Origin: Brachypterus glaber
Lineage: Eukaryota > Arthropoda > Insecta > Coleoptera > Kateretidae
DNA length: 64,000 nucleotides
Assembly (NCBI GenBank): GCA_958510825.1
Contig: OY294047.1
Span: forward strand, 5,084,001 to 5,148,000
Reading direction: 5' to 3'
The position numbers and the translations under genes were made by a program. Positions within the stretch are counted from its first letter, which is position 1, and each line of letters starts with the position of its first letter. The notes beneath the pieces are model-generated. The model was not told the DNA's origin and did no database searches. It saw only the letters and a list, made by a program, of their open reading frames with translations. This document shows, one piece after another, positions 54,960-64,000 of the stretch.

Positions 54960-57290
54960 TAGGAGGAAATACCCATGAATGGGACATATTATTGAATGGG
55001 ACAGTACCTGTTCCTAAGCTACGCTTCGTAATTTTTGGTTTTGCCCTAGATGCGCAGTTAAAAAATCACACAAAACTGCAAAGTTTAGGCAGCTGGGTTT
55101 TTGACAAATTTAAGTTTTACCAAGTAAAAAGTAGATTTTTTTAATAATTTTAAATTATGGTTTATTGACGAAAGGCAAAAGGAAACTGTTTGAATTTGGT
55201 TTATGTAATAGTCTAGATCAACACAAAATATATGCCAAATAATCGAATATTATAGATAAAGGTAAATATTTTTAGCCTATTTTTTTTGATAATATTGTTA
55301 GTATTATTGAATGGGACAATTTGCATATTTCATTCCTATCCATCTCTTTTAGATAAGAAATTATTCTAAAAGGGCAGAAAGTGTCTAGGGTACAATTTGA
55401 AACAGTTAGAACTCAAAATAAACTAATAATCTATTTTTTTTGTTATGATATGACATTATAGGTTTATTTTTATTAGTTATAGTGATAATAATAGTTATTT
55501 TTATGATTTAATAGAAATTTCGTAGTAGAGGAAAGTCGCCTAATTTCGGATACCATTTACAATGTATTCAATATTTAATACTCTGTATTACTTTTTGATA
55601 TTTTTTTTATATAACCAGATACAACTTATTATAGCGAACCATGATTTATTATAAAAGCAATTTTATTACAGTTTATTTTTTCCAAAAAACACGGTTAAAA
55701 AAAATCAGCGCATTTTTGTGCATTTGAAAAAGGGCTCCTAATTTCGGACATATCCGAAAATATTTTTTCAAGAGTAGATCTGGATCCCATTGCTTATGTT
55801 TCTTGTTATTCCTTCACATTCAAGACGTAATTTAATCATTAAGCGATTTTCTACGAAATACTATAGGAACTATAATTTTAGATTCCCAATTTCGAATATC
55901 TTAGTATCTTAGGTAATTTTCGTTTTTTCAAAATTGTTTATCTTAGTTTGTTGTATCATTATAAAAAAAATAATTAATGGTTGGTTATCCTGAATATTAG
56001 TTACCTTGCGGATATCCGAAATTGGGAATCAAATGCACAAAAATGGTCTATCCGAAATTAGGCAACTTTCTGCTTTTTAGATTAGAAATTTGTAGAATGT
56101 TTACGTTTTCAAATTGCTTAATTATGAATAGTGGATCAACTTAACTAACATCATAACTTACCCAAGACAGAATCACGAACTTTTATAACGATTATTTATA
56201 AAATAAACAAGCATGATAATGCAACTGAGCACAAAACTGCCATTTGCAATATAAACGATCTGTGCTGCCATTTAAAGGGGAGAAGCTCTACCGTTATCAT
56301 ATTACAGGACTGATTTAGTTTGACTTTTGGCTTCACATAAAAGTAGGTTATCTTAAATACACTACTATCCGAAATTTGGAAACCATCCGAAATTAGGCGC
56401 ATTTCCTCTACCGTGTTCATGAATGGGACAAGTTACGTTTTTTTTTTTGAAATGGTTGTAGTTTTGGTAAAATTAAATATTATTCAGGTTTAACACTTGG
56501 ACTGTGTTCTTTTATTTCCAGATGTAACTAAAAAAAATACATATGAAATATTAAAAATAAAATTTTTCAGCTGTTTTAAAAAAAGTGTCCCATTCATGGG
56601 TATTTCCCCTAATTCTCTTAATATCTGTATTTATTGGATAAAATATGTTATAATATAATATATTATATTTATTATTCAAAAAAATAGTAGGGTAGATTAA
56701 CACATTACGCAACTCCACGGAGCTCCGCAGATAGTATAATAAAGGTGGTAAAATGGGACAATTTGCATATTTCATTCCTATCCATCTTTTTTAGATGAGA
56801 AATTACTCTAAAAGGGCAGAAAGTGTCTAGGGTACAATTTGAAACAGTTAGAACTCAAAATAAACTAATAATCTATTTTTTTTGTTATGATATGACATTA
56901 TAGGTTTATTTTTATTAGTTATAGTGATAATAATAGTAGTACCGTGTTCATGAATGGGACAAGTTACGTTTTTTTTTTTGAAGTGGTTGTAGTTTTGGTA
57001 AAATTAAATATTATTCAGGTTTAACACTTGGACTGTGTTCTTTTATTTCCAGATGTAACTAAAAAAAATACATATGAAATATTAAAAATAAAATTTTTCA
57101 GCTGTTTAAAAAAAAAGTGTCCCATTCATGGGTATTTCCCCTAATTCTCTTAATATCTGTATTTATTGGATAAAATATGTTATAATATAATATATTATAT
57201 TTATTATTCAAAAAAATAGTAGGGTAGATTAACACTTTACGCAACTCCGCGGAGCTCCGCAGATAGTATAATAAAGGTGGTAAAAATAGA
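54960..57290. repeat. Repeat cluster with cccatgaatgggac palindromes
   Basis: TIR-like ends ggaaatacccatgaatgggac (54963) and the inverse at 56581-56611 and again at 57113-57143. A unit of about 530 bp is duplicated: 56413-56740 recurs at 56943-57270 almost unchanged, and 55318-55504 recurs at 56756-56936. The first unit carries the 55528-56408 insertion and the second does not. No gene recognised. Confidence 0.65.
55528..56408. mobile_element. TIR element, gaggaaagtcgcctaatttc family, copy 1
   Basis: Ends gaggaaagtcgcctaatttc and (inverse) gaggaaatgcgcctaatttc, flanked by TA. The duplicate unit at about 56940 (gtagtaccgtgttc) is the empty site and confirms the TA duplication, typical of Tc1/mariner-like elements. 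About 880 bp, mostly without long frames, with inner inverted words around tgcacaaaaatg. Confidence 0.8.
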
Positions 57291-57675
57291 CAACCACCTG
57301 AATATTGAAATGTATATTTAACAAGAGTTTTGAAAAGGAATCTATCGAGTTTTAAGTATCACCCCCAAAGGAAGTCTGTAGTCTCGAAAAAGATAGCGGT
57401 CACTTAATTTTTTGTATTCAAATTTAAGAAAAAATCTCTTATTTAATGTAATCAGCTCAGACAGAAGGTCCAAAGGGTCAAATAATCTTTTGTTTTTAAT
57501 TTTATTAGTACCTAATAAAAAAAATCTTAAAGCTGTCTTACCATGGGCAAGTTTCATGACAAGAAATTATAAGAAATCAACCAATACTAGTCTTCTAAAT
57601 TTAAATTCGGAAGATTATTTTGGCTGATTTTTTCTTGTATAGGATGAAACTTGCCTAATGTAAAACTGCTAATAT

Positions 57676-59689
57676 ACAGGGTGATCAATAACTGGCATGC
57701 CAAAATTTAAGAGGTGACTAATATTCACTGACTATACATCCAAAAATATGAAAAAAGTTCTCATAAAGGTTAGTCGGAAAATGAGCTCTAGCTCCCACGG
57801 CGTTTAAAAAAGAGTTTTTATTTAATATCTCTGAAATCTTGTTAACCACAATAAAGAATTTTTGCACATGCCCTAACATTAATAAAGGTTATCATTTTAT
57901 TTAGTTTTTGTTTGGTAATTTTAAATAGGACGTGCAAACACCAAACTTTTTTGCCTCTAGGTTTTTTAAACATATTATACCATGATTCCTTGGTTAAAAA
58001 TACATAAATAAGGTACTCTTAGTGTAACACCGTAGAACCAACCGTTTTCGAGAAAATTAAAAACTAAAGAGATAATTTCACGTTCCGAAAATCAAAAATA
58101 GGAATTAAAAATTGCTCCAATAAAATTTTTAATAATAGAGGAAATGCGCCTAATTTCGGATGGTTTCCAAATTTCGGATAGTAGTGTATTTAAGATACTG
58201 TGTGCAAAGGTAAACAGAAACCTACTTTTATGTGAAGCCAAAAGTCAAACTAAATCCGTCCTGTAATATGATAACGGTAGAGCTTCTCTCCTTTAAATGA
58301 CAGCACAAATCGTTTATATTGCAAATTGCAGTTTTGTGCTCAGTTGCATTATTATGCTTGTTTATTTTATAAATAATCGTTATAAAAGTTCGTGATTCTG
58401 TCTTGGGTAAGTTATGATGTTAGTTAAGTTGATCCACTATTCATAATTAAGCAATTTGAAAACGTAAACATTCTACAAATTTCTAATCTAAAAAGCAGAA
58501 AGTTGCCTAATTTCGGATAGACCATTTTTGTGCATTTGATTCCCAATTTCGGATATCCTCAAGGTAATTATTATTCAGGATAACCAACCATTAATTATTT
58601 TTTTTATAATGATACAACAAACTAAGATAAACAATTTTGAAAAAACGAAAATTACCTAAGATACTAAGATATTCGAAATTGGGAATCTAAAATTATAGTT
58701 CCTATAGTATTTCGTAGAAAATCGCTTAATGATTAAATTACGTCTTAAATGTGAAGGAATAACAAGAAACATAAGCAATGGGATCCAGATCTACTCTTGA
58801 AAAAAATTTTTCGGATATGTCCGAAATTAGGAGCCCTTTTTCAAATGCACAAAAATGTGCTGATTTTTTTTAACCGTGTTTTTTGGAAAAAATAAACTGT
58901 AATAAAATTGCTTTTATAATAAATCATGGTTCGCTATGATAAGTTGTATCTGGTTATATAAAAAAAATATCAAAAAGTAATACCGTGTATTAAATATTGA
59001 ATACATTGTAAATGGTATCCGAAATTAGGCGACTTTCCTCTACAGGAAGATTCTAAAACTATAAAACAAGTTCCTATGTACCTGGGTCCGAATTTCAGTT
59101 TTAAGAGTACTACTAACGTGTCTTGAAAAGTAAAACTTCCTATTTTGTTTGTGGTCATTTGTATATCGAAACTTAATTTTAGTGTTTTTAATGTATAATC
59201 ACCTAAATATTTTATTTGCGCATTTTTTAGTTTATATTTTTGATGCACAGAACTGAAATTATGCATTTAACTTTAGTTTCGTCGAAAACGGTGCTTTCAC
59301 GGTATACCCGAGAGTGTACTTTATTTATATAGTCTTAACCAAGGAATCATAATATGTTAATAAAATGTTGAAACAAACTAGAGGCGAAAAAGTATGGGAC
59401 AAAAAACTGACAAACGCCCTTCCATTTTGCAAGCACCTGTTTAAAGTTTCCAAACAAAAATTACATAGGATGATAGCCTTTATCAATGCCATTGCATGTA
59501 CACAAATTCTTAACTGTGGTGTAAAAGATTCCAGAGATATAATAAAAACTATTTTTTAGGCTCACCCTTAGGAGAGCCGTAGCTCTCTCAGAGCTCATCC
59601 CCAGGCCAACTTTTATAGAACCTTTTTTTTTTATTTTTGGATATACAATTATCCCTTAAATTTTGGCATGCCAGCTATCGATCACCCTG
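57676..59689. mobile_element. Foldback element, cagggtgatc family, with nested insert
   Basis: Arms cagggtgatcaataactggc and (inverse) cagggtgatcgatagctggc, both flanked by ta-rich sequence. Inner arms pair ataaaggttagtcggaaaat with the decayed tccccaggccaacttttat. The 58138-59040 element is inserted in it. Related to 33431-34162. Confidence 0.7.
58138..59040. mobile_element. TIR element, gaggaaagtcgcctaatttc family, copy 2
   Basis: Inverted relative to copy 1 at 55528-56408 and very similar throughout (for example ggagcccttttt, gggatccagatctactcttg). Flanked by TA on both sides. Inserted inside the 57676-59689 foldback element. Confidence 0.8.
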
Positions 59690-60404
59690 TATGTGTTGCT
59701 ACAATGAAAGTAAAATTCAGGGACTATTTCACAAACAATATATAGGCCAATCAAAACCTTGCATTTTTAGTTTCTTGAACAATCAGTTCAAAATGAATCT
59801 GATAATTTTTGCACATGTGCAATTATCACTTGGTTACTATGGAAACAAGAAACTGACAGTTACTGACATCTTAATAAATGTTATATTTTTGCAAAATGTG
59901 TTTGAAATTTGTGAAGCTTATCTTTAGTTGATTTATTTTTATTGATAAGCAATATAAATGCTTATTTTATTACCAAAACATCCTAGGTATAAACCCTAAT
60001 TAATTTCAGATAATGTATTATATTTTATGCACTTTTCATCTTAAAAGCTTTAAATTACTGATATTCATAAATTTTAATTTATTTAATCGAATCTTGGTAT
60101 TCAAAACAGGCTACTCAAAACTAATTTAAACACTTAATTATTAAAATTATATTTACAGTAAAGAAGTAAATAATTTACTTCTTTTAAATGACGGAACCCA
60201 AAACACCAAACCGATCCCAAATTGTTTTTTTACGGGTGGAAACAACCGTTATTTTATTTCTTTTCAGTTGAAAACTAAACTTTTTAAACAAAAACAGCAA
60301 TGATTTTTATTTAAATGCTAAAATATATGATAACAACTATTTGATTGGAATAGTCTCAAGCATAAAATATCCCTCAAGCAAAGTTTAGATTTGCCAACAT
60401 TCGC

Positions 60405-60545
60405 GAACAAGTGAACATCGTGGTTATAAAAAGCGCGGCAAATTTTTGATTTGAATTGAAACAAGTGAACATCGTGGTTATAAAACAAGTGAAAAAGTGA
60501 ACATCGTGGTTATAAAAAGCGCGGCAAATTTGAGATTTGAATTGA
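60405..60545. repeat. Short tandem repeat
   Basis: The unit caagtgaacatcgtggttat plus aaaaagcgcggcaaattt is present twice, with a shorter copy between, followed each time by gatttgaattga. Origin unknown. Confidence 0.6.
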
Positions 60546-60687
60546 TATTTTAATTATAGTTGTAAAGTAATATTGTTGTTTAGTTCTTAAATTTTTAATT
60601 TAAATATGAAACAACATTAGACATGGTAAAATACTTCCTTATTTTGTTTGTGAAATAGTCTTTCAAAATACTATTCGTGCATGTTGA

Positions 60688-60802
60688 ATTATACATAATT
60701 TTTTTACTGTATATAAAAAAACATTTTGCTTAAGGAAATTGAAATTGCCAAGCAATATATTTTTTTAATACAGTAAAAAAATTATCGATAATTCAACATG
60801 CA
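60688..60802. repeat. Hairpin-forming inverted repeat
   Basis: gcatgttgaattatacataa and attatcgataattcaacatgc, then ttttttactgtat and atacagtaaaaaaa, pair to give a hairpin of about 115 nt with a loop containing ttgaaattgccaagc. Probably a small MITE lying about 60 nt past the stop of recombinase module 2. Confidence 0.6.
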
Positions 60803-60861
60803 CTTATGATATTACTACTGAGTAAATCTTAGTATCTACCGCAGTGACCAAATTGGCAAGT

Positions 60862-61269
60862 TTAAAATACTTTAAAATTGACAGATTTTTGTAAAAACCG
60901 CAGTGAAGCTGAAGTCTGTCTCAAACAATGTCCCGTATATTCTCTCCAATTGGACAAATTCAAATAGCACGCAACCTCCCTGGGTATGCAACCAATTTTA
61001 TTAATTCCCATCACCGATCTATGGCATTTTCCATTATTATATTTCAAGAAAAATCGCTTTTCCACCATACCATCTGGACGCACAGAAGCATATTTCCTGC
61101 AAAGGCTGATTAAATGCTCGCCCTCAATTGTAAACGATCGTGTCATGTTTGTTTTGCTGTCAGGGATTTTTACGTGAAGGAGAGTTCCTAAGTCTTCTAT
61201 ATCGTCAATACTCATTTTAACCATTTCTTCGCATCGACAAGCTCCACATATTCCAATTATTAAAACAAC
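60862..61269 (-). CDS. Recombinase module 2, C-terminal exon
   Basis: Acceptor tttttcag, then VVLIIGICGACRCEEMV in phase 0 with the box I Arg at residue 12. LSNWREYTGHCLRQTSASL keeps box II H-x-x-R (His 114, Arg 117), unlike copy 1. The exon is the same length as copy 1 (135 residues) and again stops 18 residues after box II. The remaining end, RFLQKSVNFKVF, contains no Tyr, so the nucleophile is missing rather than displaced. About 97 of the 120 residues following the RCDE/RCEE motif match copy 1 by eye, while flanking introns differ, which suggests selection on the protein. Joins to 63482-63894 across 2212 nt. Confidence 0.85.
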   Translation of the reverse strand, partial: VVLIIGICGACRCEEMVKMSIDDIEDLGTLLHVKIPDSKTNMTRSFTIEGEHLISLCRKYASVRPDGMVEKRFFLKYNNGKCHRSVMGINKIGCIPREVACYLNLSNWREYTGHCLRQTSASLRFLQKSVNFKVF

Positions 61270-61328
61270 CTGAAAAAATATGACTTGAAATTATTTTTAT
61301 TTTTAATTTGAAAATCAACGTGGTTCTT

Positions 61329-62011
61329 ACAGTTGATTTCAACAAAACTGGAAAAGTAGGGTTAAGTAAAATTTCATGTTTTCCATAAAATTTAGTTGTG
61401 TGAATGTGGATTATTTAAATGGGGTTATGCTTGTTTGAAAAATAAGGTTAGTTTAACCATGTCAAAAATCATATGTTATTCTATGCATTTGTGTTTAGTA
61501 AATACTATTTGGATTTTGAAGCGTATCTCTATTGTTAATTACTGTATTTCTGCTCTAAAATATCTCTATTCTCAAATGTCTATTATTAAATCCCCTTGTC
61601 AATATATTTTGTATCTAATAAACTTGTTTTAAATACCTTTATTTTTAAAAAACACTACTAGTATATTGGTCTCCTACAACTAGGTATTCCTCATAGTTCC
61701 ATAATTTGAAAATTATAATTATGGGTTTTACACCAGTATTCTTCGAGTATTCTTGTTTTTCTGCTCTATCTCTCCCAATTTTAAAAAAATACACCAACAT
61801 TTTTTGACTTTGACATTGATGTGGCAATAACAATATTGACACTAAATTTATTAACAAGTAAAGAAATATTTGTCAAATGAAAGATAGTTCACAATGTAAT
61901 TTTTTTTTATAAACTGTCTATTATGATATAAACTACCTATTAGTAGTTGAATGAATAAATAAATGAATAAATGAATAACCCCACTTTTCCAGTTTTGTTG
62001 AAATTAACTGT
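61329..62011. mobile_element. TIR element in the intron of recombinase module 2
   Basis: Ends acagttgatttcaacaaaac and its inverse, extending through tggaaaagtagggtta. The ~36-bp terminal repeat encloses about 610 bp without a recognisable transposase. Confidence 0.75.
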
Positions 62012-62313
62012 ACAAGATTGCTGTAGTTTTACTACATAAATATTTGTATTTTTACGTGTATTTGGGACCTGTTAAAATTTGTAAAACAAAACAAATAGCA
62101 AAAGTAAATATAAGAATATGAATTTGGAAAGTTGTAATGGAACTAAAGAAACAATAAGAAAACAAGTTCTTAAGAAATCAAAGCAGATGGTTCTGGGGCT
62201 GTGTAAGCCCAAAAGATAAAATAGTTTAAAAAATATATGAACCATTGGAGAATAGACACATAGCGTCCAGAGGAAAAAAGAATCCATTATAATGAATTTA
62301 TATATTATTGATA

Positions 62314-63114
62314 ACACAGGCCCACAAAAGAAAAAAGTGGGCTGTGCTGGGGTTGAGACCTAACTATTCTTATGTATTTTGGGATGCTGAATACGAATCT
62401 GTCATAAAAAAGGCCGTCTGCTTATTTTGTTTCTACACTGAAAAAACTGTCACAAAAAAAGTGGTCTGTGCTGTGGTTAAGACCCACGGATTCTTATGTA
62501 TTTTGGGATGCTGAACACGAATCTGCCATAAAAAAAGCCACTTTATGGGCTTATTTTCTATCTAACACTGAAAAAACTGTCTGGGCCCACAAAAAAAAGT
62601 GGTCTGTGCTGGGGTTGAGATTCGCTTATTCTAATGTATTTTGGCATGCTGAACAGGAATCTGTCATAAAAAAGGCACTTCATCGGCTCATTTTTTTTCT
62701 ACACTGAAAAAATATTATGGACCCACCTATTCTTATGTATTTTGGGATGCTGAACACAAATCTGTCATAAAAAAGGCACTTCATAGGCTAATTTTTTTTC
62801 TACACTGGAAAAACTGTCTGGGGCCACAAAAAAAGAGTGGTCTGTGCTGGGGTTTAGACCCACCTATTCTTATGTATTTTGAGATGGTGAACAAGAATCT
62901 GTCATAAAAAATACTTCAATGGCTCATTTTTTTGTTACACTGAAATAATATGAGATTTTTACCATTTTAGACAGTGTTTTCAGTGTAGCAAAGGAATGAG
63001 CTGATGAAGTGCCTTTTTTTTATGACAGATTCGTGTTCAGCATCCCAAAATACATAAGAGTAGGTGGGTCTCAACCCCAGCATAGACCACTTTTTTTATT
63101 TTGTGGGCCTGTGT
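62314..63114. mobile_element. Harbinger-like MITE with internal tandem units
   Basis: Ends cacaggcccacaaaag and (inverse) cacaggcccacaaaataa, flanked by TAA. The interior has about five direct copies of a unit with gtggtctgtgctggggtt, tattttgggatgctgaacac and tctgtcataaaaaaggc, and the last unit is inverted. Belongs with 50692-51379 and 53291-53875 by its ends. Lies in the intron of recombinase module 2. Confidence 0.75.
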
Positions 63115-63481
63115 AATCAATAAAGATATTATCATCGTAGAGATTTCACGTTTAATTTGGTGGCCTCGAAAACATTGTGATCAGTAAAAGACAAAATAAA
63201 AAGCAAGGAAAAAAGAACCAGAGCAGAACCAATAGATTTTACCAGATCTGCAGAATAGAGAACTTAAAGAGAACTTAAACTTGAATAGAACATGCTGGCA
63301 GGCAATACCTGAACCATTTTTGCAATGTTCTGTCAATCAAGGACAAAAAAGAGAAGCCTTGGCAACACAACATTCAAAATGGTTGGGCCAAATAAGAAAA
63401 AATTCTGGAATACTCTTGTACCAGGGTAAATTTACATTTAATGCTTATTATTTCAGCATATGATTATAAGATAAAACTTGC

Positions 63482-63894
63482 CTTCATTCCTAAATATTTT
63501 TCATCAGAAGCTTCATACAGGAATTTTTCAAATTGCTCTCTTGTAAACACTCTTGATTTTTTAGGGATGTGACCTTTATTTTGATTCTTTAAATATCCAC
63601 GTAATTCAGAATATTTGCTTATATCAATTCCATGATTGTGATTCAATAAAGATCTTATCATAGAATATTGTGACCACATTGTAGAGCTTTTCATGTTCAA
63701 TTTGGTGGCCTCGGAGAAATAAGCCAATAAGGTGTTTTCGGAATAATCAGTAAAATTGTTTTCCTCGCACCACCTTATGAATTTGTTATAAGAAGCTTGA
63801 TAATGTTTGAGTGATTTGGCTGGTACTTGATCGGCTTCTTTGGCGCCTTCTTCAGCCTCAGGCACGTAAAATTCTGGTTCGCACATGACAAAGT
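63482..63894 (-). CDS. Recombinase module 2, N-terminal exon
   Basis: Acceptor tttttttttag is followed by AC (a GAC Asp codon if the upstream exon ends in G), then FVMCEPEFYVPEAEEG, a shorter acidic linker than in copy 1. The SAM-like domain follows: HYQASYNKFIRWCEEN, SSTMWSQYSMIRSLL, DISKYSELRGYLKNQNKGH, IPKKSRVFTREQFEKF, KYLGMK. The donor is AAG|GCAAGT, the same GC donor as copy 1; read-through gives ASFIL and a stop. It encodes 138 residues including the split codon, giving a 273-residue ending with the C-terminal exon. The first Met is internal to the conserved CEPEF block, so an ATG start is unlikely. Nothing 5' to it is in the window except about 100 nt of intron. Confidence 0.85.
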
Positions 63895-64000
63895 CTAAAA
63901 AAAAAACACAATTTTAATAAGAAATATATACGCTATTTTAAATTTTAGTGAGACTTTATTTATTCGTTAAAGAATAATGATAAATTACAACAAAAAAAAT

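Overview
This is AT-rich eukaryotic nuclear DNA, most likely from an insect and perhaps a beetle. The evidence is intron and exon architecture, many short inverted-repeat transposons (MITEs), tRNA-derived SINEs, and the protein families seen. The order is a guess. No rRNA, functional tRNA, CRISPR array or bacterial-type operon was seen.

The coding content is one unusual array. All convincing coding pieces are on the minus strand. None has its own start codon in a sensible place. Each begins straight after a splice acceptor (a T-rich tract then AG), and the first two exon bases complete a codon begun upstream, so all share one splice phase. I count 21 alternative C-terminal endings. Eighteen encode a single FLYWCH-type zinc finger (C-x6/7-C-x16-H-x-H). 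One encodes a C2H2 finger pair of the kind found in Lola isoforms. Two are two-exon modules encoding a Crypton-like tyrosine recombinase. This is the layout of the isoform-specific 3' exons of a BTB-domain chromatin gene; FLYWCH exons are the hallmark of mod(mdg4), and lola is the main alternative. The shared 5' (BTB) exons are not in the window. They should lie beyond 64000, or be joined by trans-splicing as known for Drosophila mod(mdg4) and lola.

Layout: 0.9-5.5 kb, four FLYWCH exons of subgroup 1. 5.5-10.7 kb, transposon-rich with no exon found. 10.7-11.4 kb, a FLYWCH module split by a 309-nt intron. 14.3-19.5 kb, five near-identical tandem FLYWCH exons (subgroup 2). 22.3 kb, the C2H2 exon. 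22.6-28.3 kb, nested inverted-repeat elements and a minisatellite cassette. 28.3-30.8 kb, three more subgroup 1 exons. 31-34.2 kb, foldback repeats. 34.3-45.1 kb, five FLYWCH exons of subgroup 3 (C-x7-C). 45.4 kb, a dead Tc1/mariner transposase. 47.9-52.0 kb and 60.9-63.9 kb, the two recombinase modules, each N-terminal exon joined to its C-terminal exon through a GC-AG intron.

Inferred function: alternative (or trans-) splicing attaches one ending at a time to a common BTB N-terminus, giving a family of chromatin proteins with different DNA- or protein-binding tails. The recombinase modules keep the N-terminal fold, the box I Arg and the box II His, but stop before the tyrosine nucleophile, so they look domesticated rather than mobile. 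Positions and identities were worked out by eye.
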